Assembly: GCA_021527695.1 (NCBI GenBank)
Contig: JAKFAO010000004.1
Span: forward strand, 558,001-622,000
Origin: Naematelia aurantialba
Lineage: Eukaryota > Basidiomycota > Tremellomycetes > Tremellales > Naemateliaceae
Reading direction: 5' to 3'
Length of the DNA stretch: 64,000 nt
Part shown: piece by piece, positions 10,937-23,866 of the stretch
How the letters are laid out: every line of letters starts with the position of its first letter
How positions within the stretch are numbered: position 1 is the stretch's first letter
Program-made: the position numbers and the translations under genes
The notes under the pieces: generated by a model
Told to the model about the DNA's origin: nothing
Seen by the model: the letters and a program-made list of their open reading frames with translations, nothing else
Database searches by the model: none

Positions 10937-11951
10937 GCGCTGGCGCAGCCTTGAGCCTGTTGAAGGAGGTGTCAAGGGAGGAAGCAGCGGGATGAGCAAG
11001 GCGCGGTGCCGTGGAGAGACTTTGGCGCGGTGCCGTAGAGTGGCAGCGAAGTGGCAGTCGAGTGGCACTGCTCAAGTCGCAGTGGAATCAGAAGCGACGT
11101 GGCGGGCCGTAGCGAGTTGAGAGGAATGCATCTCGTCAATCTCGACTCCATTGTCGACGGGCCATCCCGCCGAGACCACTGGCAGCCACGAGCCACGAGT
11201 CACGAGCCACGAACACCAGCCATAAGACACCTGTCACCAGCCCAGGACCAGGCTCCAGCCGGGCGAGACGGGTGACGCCGTGTGGGATACAGTGCATGCT
11301 CTTCTAGATATCTTACACCGAGATACAGAGGACGGATCGGACGCGCTGTATCCGCGACGACTGTCATTTTGTCGGCCTTCCCCTTGTCGCCATTGTCGCC
11401 TTGTCGCCATGTCGCTTTGTCGCCTGGGGCGGGTTTCGCCGTTGTCGCTTTGACGCTTTTATCGCCCAGTCGCTTTGGGGCTTTTATCGCCATTGTCGCT
11501 GTCCTTTGGGTTCGGCGCAAGAACCAAGACCAGGAAGATCATCAAGATTGCAACGCACGTTAAGCATGAACATCGGACCTCGCACCTCGGGGCTTGTCTG
11601 CAGACTCTCCTCCTCTGCTTTTATCCTTGAATGCTTCAGACGCTTCAAACCCTACCTCCCGCGCCGTCGTGTTCACATCTCCAGGTATTGACGTCTCCAC
11701 GCCTTGGCGCCTCGTCTCCACCTGCTCGGCAAATCTGCAGAGATCCAACTCTCCAGCTTGCCGACCCGCCAACCGATGTACCGCTCCCTCTCCTCCCCCG
11801 CTTTCCGATCTATCCATCATCGCCATAGCCAGACACAACCCGTCCGCCAACCCTATCCATCCATAACGAACTCGCGCTGCCCACCGAGCGACTGCCCTGT
11901 CCATCGAGTGATCGCCCTGCCATCGACCGATCATCCTGCCCATCAAACCCC
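10937..11951. other. Convergent intergenic spacer GCN20 / CCCH gene
   Basis: About 1 kb between two stop codons. It contains degenerate TGTCGC-rich repetition at about 11370-11510, CACGAG-like short repeats near 11187-11215 and a pyrimidine-rich tract from 11760. Open frames here have no recognisable family and no exon-like conservation. I see no gene. Confidence 0.5.
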
Positions 11952-14110
11952 CTATCCGTCCATCGCAAACACGCCCTCGTCCTCGTGCTCTTCCTTGTCC
12001 TTGCCCGGCGTGTTCAAAGGCGGCGACGTCTCCCTCTCTCCCCTGCCGATCCCATTCACCGCCTCGTGCGCGTACACTTGCGGGTGTGCGAGCCCACTCG
12101 GGTGTTTCGGCCCGTGCAAGTGCAGGCGGGACAGCGCGCTCGCCAGTCCGCCAGGCAGGCTCTGGCCCGGTGCATGTTCCTGCAATGCCCTGGACGAGGG
12201 GGACGACGGGTCCCCGAGCGGCCGGAAGGCGTACGGCGCTTCGGCGGTCGAGAATGTCGTGCTCGAGCTGGCTGAGGTGGGGGTGTGGCGGTGCGGAGAC
12301 GTCGGTGACCGCTGTTGCGTCAGTAACGATTGGCGCGGGGCCGGCGCAGCCGCGTCGCCGAACGCGAGGTTGACACTTCCATTTCCATTCGGGTGCCCGT
12401 TTCCATTCATGTGGCCTGAGCCGGTGCCGGTGCCCGCCGCATTCCCAGAGACCTTGCGAGCGTCCGTCCCGTCTGCATCCCACAGGGACTGGAGGTACCC
12501 TGGCCCCATGTGTGCTCCTGCGGACTGGGCGAGCCGCTCACCACCTGGCCACATGGCGCCTGGATGGGGGTAGGCGTTCCGCGACGGCGAGGCAGAGAAC
12601 GAGTCCTGGCTGTCGCGTCTGCTCATCCGCCTCGCTCGCTCCATGGGCGTAAGCAGGTCGCTAAGCGAAGACGGTAGCAGGTCTTCCCCGTGATCGTTCT
12701 CGTCTTCCTGGAAAACGTCTTCCACTCGGCTCCTATGCACGGCCTGGATCGGCCGACGAGCAGGACTGAGCGGCTCTTCAGGAGCCTCGGAGCGAGCCCA
12801 GATATTCCGCCTCATCGTGCTGTCTGCAAATGACGCTGAGAGTGGGGGCCCGCCCCGCTCGACAACTACAATCGATGAGTGGGAGAACGAGCTGCTGAAT
12901 ACGCCACCAGGCGCAGCCGTGGTAGGTGGCCGCAGCTGGCTATGCATTGAAAGCGACGCGCCCGCTTTGAGGGACAGGGGCGTGCGCGCGCCAATTGACG
13001 CCGACAGTGGGGACGGCCGGGACGGCGAGGATGCAAAGTTAGCGGGCGAGCGCGCGAGTCCGAATCCAGATGAGGCTGCACCGACGACACCAGAGGGAGG
13101 GCCGTAGGGTTCGCGCATGGGAGACGAGGCGATGCGGTATGGAGGCGGCGACTGGATAGACGAGGACAATGCAGATCTGATTGGAACGGGCGAGGCCATC
13201 TGTTCGTCGTTGGCTGCTCGAGGTGGTTTGCCTTCACGTTCGCGGAGCTCGCGTTGAGCGTCCTTCTTGTTCTTGCGGTCCATCGAAAGAGGTTCGCCAG
13301 GTCGGACATGAGCCAGCGCACCTAGTGGGAGGATGCATGAGCACAAAGGTCTGCACGACGCGATCGACTAGACAGTAGGCGGTAGGGGGCACTGACATTT
13401 ATGGCCAAACTTGCAGTTGCCTTTCAAGAACCACTGGCAGATCTCGCGCTTCCCCCCTAGGGCTGATCAGTCATTGCCATTGTTGTCTTGTCACCGATGC
13501 TCTAGGGAGGTGGGATCACCACGACTCACCCTCTTCATGTGAGAACGGGCAGCTTGCGCCTGCCGTACAGGTTCCTGCCTTGAAGAATCTGCATGGAACG
13601 TGGCTCAGAGCAGCTATACCAGACTCAGTACACGTATCGATTTGACTTTGCTGGAGCTGGATTTGGCAGGCAAGCAGTCTAGTCGTGAAGGAGACGATAG
13701 AATTCCTGTATCTCACCCTTTGTATCTTCCTTGTCTTTTGCAGCTTGTGCAGATGCCGCCGATGCAGACGCCGACGCCGCAGCAGCCGCCGTCGCTGAGC
13801 CTCCGGCGCCATCCTTGACGCCATTCCTGGCCTGCCCGAACCCCCCGACCGTACGCTCCGGCCCTCTTGCGCTACTCGCGCTCTTGTAGCCATTGCTACT
13901 CTCGCCAACGCGAGACCGCCAATTATCGTCCGACGACGATGGGGCATTGAATCCCACCGACCGCGTGCCGGTTCCAGCACCGGCTCGACGCGAAGGGGAA
14001 GCGGGGGAAGATGGTTCGTGAGCGGCGGTCGTTATAGGTGCTGGGCGGGTGCGCGGAATCGTCCTCGACGTCGTGGGGACCAACGCCGGGGACGGCAGTG
14101 GGACCGACAT
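11952..14110 (-). CDS. Tandem CCCH zinc-finger protein (Cps3/Lee1-like)
   Basis: Exons 14110-13717, 13613-13530, 13456-13397 and 13321-11952 join in consistent phase to 635 residues. Two adjacent CCCH fingers are built across the junctions: C-x7-C-x5-C-x3-H (CRFFKAGTCTAGASCPFSH) and a second with the same spacing (CQWFLKGNCKFGHKCALAH). Both are followed by the basic RKNKKDAQRELRE stretch. The remainder is Ser/Pro/Gly-rich disordered sequence with an NGNG patch. Such fungal proteins (S. pombe Cps3, yeast Lee1) are thought to bind RNA; no target can be read from sequence. The start at 14110 (MSVPLPSP) is the last ATG before the Ser/Arg-rich region; an in-frame ATG lies about 216 bp upstream, so the N-terminus is less certain. 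It lies in tandem with DHH1. Confidence 0.8.
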
Positions 14111-15156
14111 CGTGGAACTCCAAGACGCCAAGACGAGGTGACTTGGCTGGGCGGCGTGGGAGTCTGGTTCGATATAGGCGTGGGTGTCTAGTTGGTGTCG
14201 GCGAGGATGCAGATGTTGAGACAGGTAGAAGAGCTCGTCACACAGACCAGGCCGGGGCAGAGAGCGTGTGAGATGTCCTCGTAGGGAGATTAGATCGTCT
14301 TGATGGCTGTGAGAAGCCGAGGCCACGCCTTCCTTTGTAAGATCGAGGCAGTGTCAAAGGTGACTACAGCCCCTCGGGCGGTCCGTGTCAAACGACTCGC
14401 AGGAGGGATTGGCCGCTCCTACTGGTGAAGCAACAGAAAGACTGCCAAGAGGGAAAGAATGCCAAAAAAAGTGATACCCCCAGGGGGAAGACGCAAGGGA
14501 AAGGTTGAAGGTTGCCAGGTGGACGATGATGACGACCAACAAGGGGGTTGACCTTTTAGCGTCGGCGCAGTTGGGCTATGATATGCTATGCTGAGCTGCA
14601 GACCGTGCTGCCAAGAAGGGTGTTGTTATGCTGTTGAAAAGAGTGAACGAGCTGTACAAATGAGGCGACGAGGAGATATGAGTTGATGAATCACAAGACG
14701 CTGTGGGGGGGAAGGAAAGATGGTTTTCCGAATGGCGTTATTGGGCGACGCGCCTCCCTTATCGCAGTGTTCCTGGGATACTGTGGCACAACCTTGGCTC
14801 GTTGCTCTCCTCTCAACAAGCCCAACAGCGACAGGGGCTATACATGCACCTCGACCACACGGGCGACATGATACTACCTGAGGCCATACGGGCATCCCCC
14901 TCCACACCATGCTCTCTGCTCAGTCTGCCTTGTCTAAACAGACAACTGGAGAGTTGAATCTCCCGGCTACCATCCACCGCTCTCGCACAACCATCGGCCG
15001 TCCATCGCCTGCACACTCACATTACTGCACTGCCCTCGCTGCACCGTGCGCTCTCCTCCCTGCCACTCCTTCTGAGTACCCCATCGTCATAAACCCCACC
15101 AGCTCGTTCATCCATCCGCCTTCACCCAGTCTAACACCTTTTCCCACAATCCCCCG
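14111..15156. other. Intergenic region between DHH1 stop and CCCH-gene start
   Basis: About 1 kb upstream of the CCCH gene, presumably its promoter and long 5' leader plus the DHH1 3' UTR. The plus strand has CT-rich stretches (about 14900-15130). No conserved coding segment found. Confidence 0.5.
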
Positions 15157-17139
15157 TCATGCTGCAGCAGACGTAGCGTATGCTGTCTCTCCGCCCTGAC
15201 CTCCTCTCCCTCTCCCATTGCCTCTTCCTCGGCCACCACCCTGCCCGCGATATCCATCTCCACTTCTACCTCCACGACCGTTCGAAGCACCTCCCCTCGG
15301 TCCTCCGCCTCGACGCTGATTCCCTGGTCCGGGATTACCGGTAGCTGCGGCGGGCACTTCGCCGTCCTGCCCGTCGACCTCTGTCGTTCGTGGCTGTGAT
15401 GATGAGAGCGGTGGCACAGAAAATGATGATGTCTGAGATGGAGCGGGCGGTCGGTGGGCTGGCGGTTGAGCTGGAGGAGCCGCGATTCTGGGTGGGGCTG
15501 ATTGACGGGGTGGAGGAGTGGGCTCATCGGCGATTGCTGAGGGCGAGACATATAGGACAGGATCAATGACTGCGGGAATCGGTGCAATTTCTGTACCGAG
15601 ATCGTTCTCAATCCGATAGAGGTTGTGACGATCTTCGATCTGCGTATCCTGGTCAGCCAAGATCAATCCGGAAGACTGCATGCAAAACTTACGGTAAGGA
15701 GTGATATTGCGAGACCAAGGTGTCCGAAACGGCCTGAACGACCTCTGATGCAGCGTGAGCTGATGCTTGTACGCCGACTGGCGATGCTTACATTCGGTGA
15801 AGATAAGACTCTGCCGTCCGAGGAAAGTCAAAGTTGATGACGACGTTGACGGCTTGAATATCGATACCGCGAGTGAGAAGGTCTGACCAAGTGAGCCCGA
15901 GATTCTAGCTACAACGCATGGCACACGTACCAGAACAGACAAGATTTCGCGTCATGCCATTCTTGAAATCGTGAAAAACTCTGTTGCGGTGCGCCTGTAA
16001 CATTTTGGCGTGTGAATAGAAGCAGGAGTATCCGAGCTCGGTGATCTTTTTCGCCAAGAGCTCGACACGGTTGGTTGAGTTGCAAAAGATGATGGATTGA
16101 TTGATTTGAAGCTACGAGGCATCGTCAATGGCAATGGACGGATGCGATACGGGACGACAGACCTTTGAGAAAAGTGTGTTTAGGCAGTGAACTTTCTGCC
16201 TTTCTTCGACATAAGCATAATATTGAGTGACACCCTTGAGTGTGAGTTCGTCCATGAGATTGATTGTATGCGGTTGAACCATGTGGCGATCCTGAAGTAA
16301 TGAGAATGGCAACCTGAGGGTGGCGAAAAACTTACGGAGAAATCCTTCACATTAACGGGGAATGTCGCCGAGAACAGCATCACCTGCCGTCCTTTCTGAC
16401 AGAGCGCCAAGAGCTGTTCAATGACGGGAGTGAACTCCTCGCTCAACAGCTTATCCGCCTCGTCCATCACATATATCGAGCATTTCCGTAGATCTGCGAT
16501 GCCCTTTCCCCCGAGATCCAATATCCGACCGGGAGTACCGACGAGTACATGGACTGGTTCTTGTAATCGCAGAATATCGTCGCGCAATGTTGTTCCACCA
16601 GTCGTTACCATAACTTGGAGACCGGGGATGTGAGCACCCAGGGCCTTGCAGACCTGTGATGTTTGGAGAGCGAGTTCACGAGTGGGGACGAGAAGGAGTG
16701 CTTGGATGTGGTTCTTGGAAGTGTCGATACGGTTGAGGGTAGGGATGATGAAGGAGGCAGTCTGCCCGTCAGCGCAGTGTAGAACGTTAAGCCCACCTTG
16801 CCAGTTCCGTTCTTCGCTCGTGCGAGAATATCTCGTCCGGTCAAAGCCACAGGAATAGCTTCTTCTTGAATAGGGCTTGGCCGCTCAAATCCAGCGGTGA
16901 AGATCCCCATGAGCAGCTCACGTCGGAGACCAAAATCATCAAACGAGGCGCCTTGTGTATTGAGTACGTCCTGCGACCTCAGCATGGACCCCAAGAAGAA
17001 ATGACCGAGCTCACTTCAGTTTGTGGTCGCTCATCTTTGGGAGGCGCGACGAGGCCTTGCTTCCAGTCCTGGGATCTGACAGCTCGTCAGCTTATCAGGT
17101 AGAGCGATTGAAAGCCACTCACTTGGAAGATGAGGCCAT
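15157..17139 (-). CDS. DHH1: DEAD-box RNA helicase DHH1 (DDX6 family)
   Basis: P-body helicase that promotes decapping and translational repression. Nine exons: 17139-17123, 17075-17015, 16970-16797, 16761-16336, 16291-16163, 16111-15931, then three to 15157. Motifs in order: Q motif (FERPSPIQ), [29 protein letters not shown], the [11 protein letters not shown] segment typical of DHH1, TRGID, and [10 protein letters not shown]. The N-terminus [16 protein letters not shown] is the DHH1 signature. The C-terminal tail of about 120 residues is Pro-rich, then a [17 protein letters not shown] region as in basidiomycete orthologues. The ATG at 17139 is the first in frame and gives a 5-codon leader exon. 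Confidence 0.96.
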
Positions 17140-17862
17140 GGTGATGAGATCGGAAGGGGCGAGGAAGGAAAGATGGGCAGGAAGGATCCAGTTGTCTCAA
17201 GTCGATCAATGTGATGGATGGTTTCCGATACTGTTCGGAGAATTGGAGCTAATGGTGTGATATTTGAGCACCGTCTCGAGTACGCGCTTCCTGTCTCGAA
17301 AATGGTCTGCAGAGGATAGCCGCTGGGACTCGAGTGACAAGAGACTTGGAAGGAACGCGTTGGAGACAAAGAAAATGAAGAGGTTGTATGGACTCGTCGA
17401 GGTGGAGGGGGCTAAAGGTTGAATTGCCGAATTCGCCGCCGCCTTGGAACGTGATGTGGCACTTGTGATTTTCGTGATCAATAGATGACGTGTCATGTTC
17501 CTGCCACGCGACTGATAATTGACAATGGCGCGTTCGCCCCCGCCCGCCACTGGAACATCAACTGAATGGGGAAGACTCCCATCTGTGCGCAACACACCTT
17601 CTACTCATCATCATTCCTCCCAGCGTCCTTTTCTCCGAGAACACTTCACTCGGCTCTATCCATTCAGAACCTCTACAGTCACGCAAGAAGCTGCGAAAGT
17701 CTGTCCACCAAACACATCGTTCAAACGCAAAGGCCAATCCAGTGTTTACAGCCGGAGAAGCGCAGCCTTCAGCGGCTCGTCATCACTGAACTTGAGCCTG
17801 CCTTTCACTGAGCTGGGACCGCCGGTACTTGCATCGGCCTGCGTGGAGGTGGGGTGCCCGGA
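17140..17862. promoter_or_regulatory. Divergent intergenic region DHH1 / myosin
   Basis: 723 bp between divergent starts. The myosin-proximal part is CT-rich (about 17590-17690), as is common in fungal promoters. An open frame across 17519-18064 is out of register with the myosin exon and has no family resemblance. Confidence 0.45.
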
Positions 17863-20800
17863 ATGGATCCCACGAACCTGCTGCGGCGGTCGAAACGAGA
17901 TGCAGCGGCCGATGCGGCATCGCAAGCCGAGTTCAACGAAAAGAGGTGTGTTGCTTGGCAGCGTAAACAATAGCATCTCCAGCTTACGATCATCCTTCTT
18001 CCCTTCTTCATATCCCTCGAACAAACATAACACACCGGCACGTGTACTCGTCATTCATGCCTGATCGCTCCGCTGCGCATGTCACATCTTCTGCAACCAA
18101 CGGTAGGCGGGTTTGGATTCCGGACGAGGGGGAAGGATTCTTAGCAGGATGGATAAAATCTCAGTCAGGCGAGGAAGGCGACCCGCAATCCACTGCCGAG
18201 GTAGTCGTTGCGTCGTCAGGAGAAGTCAGGACGCTACCGCTGTATCTGCTCTCGCCAATGAACCCGCCACAATTCGATGGTGTCGACGATATCGCAGATC
18301 TAACCCATCTCAACGAGGCCAGCGTTATCAATAACCTAAAGACCAGATACGTGGCTGGCAGTATCTACGTAAGTTCGCTCTGAGAAAGCCCAGGAAAAGC
18401 GGATACATGAGCAACACTGAAGAAGAGATAGACCTATTCCGGATTGTTTCTCATCTCGCTCAACCCGTACCGCACTCTCCCTATCTACACACCTCGAATC
18501 ATCGCACAATACCGGACTAAGCGGCGAGAGGAAAATGCCCCGCACATCTTTGCTGTAGCTGAGCGTGCTTGGCAGCAAATTGGCGAGGAGCGCGAAAGTC
18601 AGAGCATCCTGATCACGTACGCTGTTGTTCTTCCAATCGATGATTGTCGCTCACCTGCATAGTGGAGAGTCTGGGGCAGGAAAGACGGAGAACACCAAGA
18701 AGGTCATCCAGTACCTTGCTGCAATCGCCTCTGCTTCATCAGTTCCCGAACCGGGGCACACCAACTCCCTTACACGTTCCAAGTCCATCTCGACAGCCCC
18801 AGCGACCGGTTTGCCTCGCTCGTCTTCGTTCAAAGGTAAAGAAGCAGAGGAGATAGGCTTTGGAACACCATTGGAGGGAGGTGCAGGGGAACTGGGCTTG
18901 CTGGAACAGCAGATCCTACAGGCGAATCCGATTCTCGAAGCTTTTGGAAATGCTCAAACGATGCGTAACAACAACTCATCTCGATTTGGGAAATTTATAC
19001 GCATATTCTTCTCCCCAGCCGGTGCCATTGCGGGAGCAAATATCGACTGGTATCTGTTAGAGAAGAGCCGAGTGACAGCCAGGGCTGAGGGAGAGCGGAC
19101 CTTCCACGTCTTTTATCAACTTCTACGGGGAGCGAAGGAGGCAAGGTTATCTGGTAGATTTGCCCTCCCTAGGCATGACACAGCTGACGGGTTGTGCAGA
19201 GCGCCTCTTGCTAGATGGAGGTGCTGAACAGTACAACTTCCTGAAGAAGACTCGGTTACAGATAGACGGAGTGGACGATCTCTCAGAGTGGCGTTTGTTG
19301 AAGGTGAGACGCTAGAATGAATCGGGCTCACTACTCAGGATGCTCTCGGTGTTGTAGGGTTCACTGCAGACGAGCAATTCGAACTTTTCCGTATACCAGC
19401 GCTCATCCTTCACATCGGCAATCTTGTGCTGACCGGAAGCGCATCCGACCAGGCCTATCTTCCACGCGATTCACAGCCGGTCGCTGAGCGGATCTGCCAC
19501 TTGCTCGGAGTATCGGTCCAAGAGTTTACCAAAACCGTTCTCTCACCCAAAGTTCGCGCTGGTCGCGAATGGGTCACTCAGGCGAGAAGCAAAAAGCAGG
19601 CCGAGGACGAGTTGGGCGCTCTATGCAAGTTCATGTACGAGAAGGCATTTGGTTGGATGGTAGACAGGATCAACACGGCTCTCGATCGACCTAGCGCAAA
19701 GGCGTCAGTTTACGGCTGCAGATTGCCCGAGATCGGAAATGCTGATGATGGCAGTCTATCAATTGGTGTGCTCGACATTGCAGGTTTCGAGATCTTCGAG
19801 GAGAACAGCTATGAACAGCTGCTTATTAACTTTACCAATGAGAAACTTCAGCAGGTATGTTGGTCGACATGATTTCTCGCGGAGCTTAGCTGACCCGGTT
19901 AGTTTTTCAACTTCCACATGTTCACCCTTGAGCAAGAGGAATACGCACGTGAAGGCATTGAGTGGGACTATGTCAACTTTGGGCTCGACCTTCAGCCCAC
20001 CATCGAGCTGATCGAGTCATCACAACCGATCGGAATCTTGTCGATGCTGGACGAAGAGTGCATCATGCCCAAGGCCAGCGACCTGACTTTCACGGAAAAG
20101 GTGCAACATCGCTGGGAGGCGCCCAAGAACAGCAAGGCACTCCATCCAGGCTCCGATAAGTATCGTTCGACCCGATTCGGACAAGGCTTCATCATTAAGC
20201 ACTATGCGGGTGACGTCGAATATCGTACGCACGGGTGGCTGGAGAAGAACAAGGATCCGATCAACGAGTCACTCGCACGCGTTCTCGCGCAGTCCTCAGT
20301 ACCTGCCATTAGATCTCTCTTCGGTGAGTATGCAGAAGACGCTGCCGCGGTAGGCGTCGTCAAACGAGTCAAACGGGGTGCTTTCCGGACGGTCGGGCAG
20401 CGACACAAGGAGCAACTTGGGCAGCTCATGACGCAGCTATCGGCTACTCAACCACACTTTGTCCGTTGCATTGTGCCCAATCAACAAAAACGACCTGGAA
20501 AGGTCGATGCCAATCTGGTTCTTGATCAACTACGATGTAATGGTGTACTAGAGGGGATTCGTATAGCTCGTCTCGGCTACCCCAATCGCCATTCGTTTGC
20601 CGAGTTCCGACAGCGCTACGAAGTGCTTACGCCAGGAGTCATTCCAAAGGGCTACATGGACGGACGAAAAGCCTCAGAGAAGATAGCTGTGGCGTTGGAA
20701 TTGGACAATTCCTTGTACAAGATCGGTGCAACCAAGATCTTCTTCAAGGCTGGTGTATTAGCGGAACTTGAAGAGCGTCGCGACAACTTGCTCACCGATG

Positions 20801-23800
20801 TGTTCCGGAGGTTCCAATCCGCTGCGCGGATGCACATTGCAAGAAGACGAATTCTCAAGCTCATTAATCGGGCACAGGCGGTCCGCACCATTCAGCGCAA
20901 CGCTCGCGTCTACATCAAATTGCGCGAGTGGGCTTGGTGGTCCCTTTACCTCAAGGTGCGACCTCTGTTGGCGGCTACGAAAGCCGACTCGGAACTTGCA
21001 AGGAAGCAGGCCGAACTTGTTCTGGCTAAAGAACGAGCAGAACGGGACGAGAAAGAGAAACAGCGTTTGGAGGAGCTCAAGGCCAGCCTGCTTGCGGAAA
21101 AGCAAAAGGTTGAGACTGACTTGTCATCTGAACGGGAACTTGGTCGAGACAAGGACGCCATGTTGCAACGGTCCAAGCAGCGCGAGTCGGAGTTGGAGGA
21201 TAAGATTTCTCAACTCGAGAAGGAATTGGACCTTCTCGCGACGGATTGTACCGAGATCGACGGACAGCTTGAAACCCTCAAGGAGGAACTATCGACGGCT
21301 CGTGTCGACCGATCAAGGCTGGCGGAGCAAGTCAAAGTCCTGGAGAAGCAAGAAGCCGACTGGCGCAAGCGAGAGGCGAACTTGATGAGAGAGTCGCAGG
21401 ACCGATCATCGGCTCAGTCAAAGCTCGAAGGGGATCGGTCTGCTCTGAGCCGCCAGATTGAGGAGCTGAAGAGAGAGATCGTGCAGAAGGAGGAGACAGT
21501 CAGGCGAGCTAAAGAACGAGCGGATCTCAGTATTGCCGAGCTCGAGAAGAGACTTCAGCTAGAGAAGGGGAAACTGTGCGTGATCCGTTCTGTTTCAAGC
21601 TCGAAACTCATCTGTGTAGGGAGTCTGGTGCGACTCAGATGGCGACCATGACAGAAGACACCCGTCGGCTTCGCAGCCAGCTTGAAGAGCTGCAGCAGGT
21701 TGTAAAGCGGCATGAGACAACGATTGCCGCCAAGCAACGAGAAATTGCAGAACTGGAGACCGAGCGCGCAAATAGCACCAAAGGGCGAGAGGCTTCCGAA
21801 CAGGCAAAAGCCGCTTTGCAGGTCAAGATGGACGGTCTAACGGCCGAGATGCGAGCTCGCGAAGCTGAACGCCAGCAAGAATCAATAGCGCGCCAAAAGC
21901 TCGAGAAGGAGCTGGATGATCTTCGTAAAGTCATGGCGGCCAAGTCTTCGGAAGATAGCAAGCGACAAGAAGCGGACAAGAGCAGAGAAACGGAAATGAC
22001 CCGACTGCGAGAGCAGGTTATGGTATCACAAAAGGCTCTGGACGATCAGCGGGAGGCACAGCAACAATTGGCCAATCGCTTGAGAGTAGACGTCGAGGCT
22101 CTCAAGTCGAGTCATGGCGCTGCACAGAAGGATCTCAAGGCCGCGCTCGCAAAATTGAAAGCCAAGGAGGACGCGCTGGCGGCAATGCAGATCGAGATCG
22201 ACCGGGAAGCAGAGGCGAACAGGGCTATCGAGGCAGACTTGGTGGCAGTCAAGGGGTCGCTGAAGGCCACAGAGAGCCAATTGAGGGATACGGTTCAGGC
22301 CAAAGAGGTGAGTGTGAAGTTACTGTCGTATTTGGAAGGCATCGCTGACGGAACAGGGCCTGACACGCGAGGTACAGGCTGTTCAAAAGCGATACGACGA
22401 TTTGGAAGATGCTGTGCTGGAAATTGAGAACGAGAAGGCGATCTGGGCAAAACAGACTGATCAGCTCTCTCGGCAACTCAACGAAGAAGCTGCCAAGCGG
22501 CATCGATTCGAACAGGAGCTGCACAGCTCTGCGATTGAGCTTGCTGAGCATCGGAATACCGCGCTGATGGCGGAACGGGAGATGGCGAAAGCAGCGGGAG
22601 AGATCAAGGCTCGAGATGCTGAGATTGCGCTGTTGCGAAGTCGGGAAAACAAGACCGTGGTCGAGCATGTCCATGTTCTCGAGTCGGCCAAGAAGATGAC
22701 GGACATTCAGTTGCGGGAACAGGTCGCAGAGAATGTCAGGCTGAATGACGTGTTGAAGCAGAATGAGAAACATCGGAACCGACTCATCAGCGATCTCGAG
22801 GACTTGACGAGACAATTCAACATGCTCAAAACGAGCAAGTCGCGCGAAGCTCGATCAGCCAGGGCTTCGTTATCGCCAGATGAAAAGGACGTGACCATGG
22901 CGCTGGAGGATGAGATAAGGGCGAGGCAGCTAGCCGAGGCTCGAGTGACCTCCCTAGAGAGGGACTTGCAAGATCAGCGGCGACAATTGTCCACTGCCGC
23001 TCTGGCTAGTCCTAGTCGGATTTCGAGCTCTGCGAATCTCGAAGCCAAACTCGCCAAGCGGACAGAGGAGGTGGCAAAACTCGAAGCTGCCTACGACGCG
23101 CTGCACGCGCAGAACGAGCGGCTCGAAGGTGAACTCGCCGATCTACGGCGATCATCTATCAGATCAACATCGGCGGCTTCGGAGAACCATAACCATCACA
23201 ATCGCTCAGACCTTCTTCGTGGCTTGCAACAGTCTCACGACGCACTAGGGCGGGACATGTCGGACCAATTACGCAAACTTGAGGCACAGCCGCTGACTCC
23301 CTCGAGACGACATAACCACAACACCTCCCTCTCGAATGGAAACGGTAATATAATGTCGCCGGATCTGTCTGGCAAGCGGTTGCGGTCATTGGAGAATGAA
23401 GTCGCCGCGCTACGGCAGCAGCTGGAAGATGAGAGGGAGGAGAAGGAGCTGTTATGGTCCCAGCTCAAGCAGGTAGAAGGCAAGGGCGACGCGGATGTCA
23501 AGTCGCCTTTTCCTTACGAGCAAGCTGTGTACTCGCACTTTAGGTTGAAGGCCAAGACGCTGAGATCCCATCTCGACCAGTAAGTCCGGGCCCTTGCCAC
23601 AACGCACCCTCTTGCTGCGTGACGATGTCTCGTCGTGCTCGATTTTGGTAGATGAGACGTGAAATCCGGAGCCCGCGTCCTGGACTGCAGAGTTCGCTGA
23701 CACGATGTTCAGCTGGCTAGCGATGGGCGACCTGAATGCCAAGGGAAACGGAAACGCAGCAATGGTCACCTCGACTTCCGGTCAACAGATTGCAGAAAAC

Positions 23801-23866
23801 ATGCAGGCGCTCAAACAGCTGCTGAGCAAGCTCGACCCCGAGACCTCACCGATACGTGTTCCGTGA
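17863..23866 (+). CDS. MYO1: Class II myosin heavy chain
   Basis: Conventional two-headed myosin for the cytokinetic actomyosin ring (fungal Myo1/Myo2/Myp2). Ten exons (17863-17945, 18107-18368, 18432-18616, 18663-19153, 19200-19303, 19339-19854, 19903-21575, 21620-22307, 22357-23579, 23713-23866) sum exactly to 1793 codons. Head: RVWIPDE SH3-like entry, [10 protein letters not shown]-loop GESGAGKT, switch [11 protein letters not shown], switch [33 protein letters not shown] neck with IQ-like segments follows, then the [12 protein letters not shown] junction. The rod is about 900 residues of heptad coiled coil broken by short Ser-rich linkers near 23000-23340. The start ATG at 17863 is the first in its frame after a stop and gives the family's AEFNEKR segment. 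Loop 1 carries a Ser-rich insert (18730-18850). Confidence 0.95.

Noticed and set aside
11704..12573. 289-codon plus-strand frame antisense to the CCCH gene
   Set aside because: The minus strand encodes the phase-consistent CCCH protein; the plus frame has no recognisable features.
17519..18064. 181-codon frame upstream of myosin as a possible extra N-terminal exon
   Set aside because: It is out of register with the exon encoding AEFNEKR, and the myosin frame has an upstream stop before the ATG at 17863.
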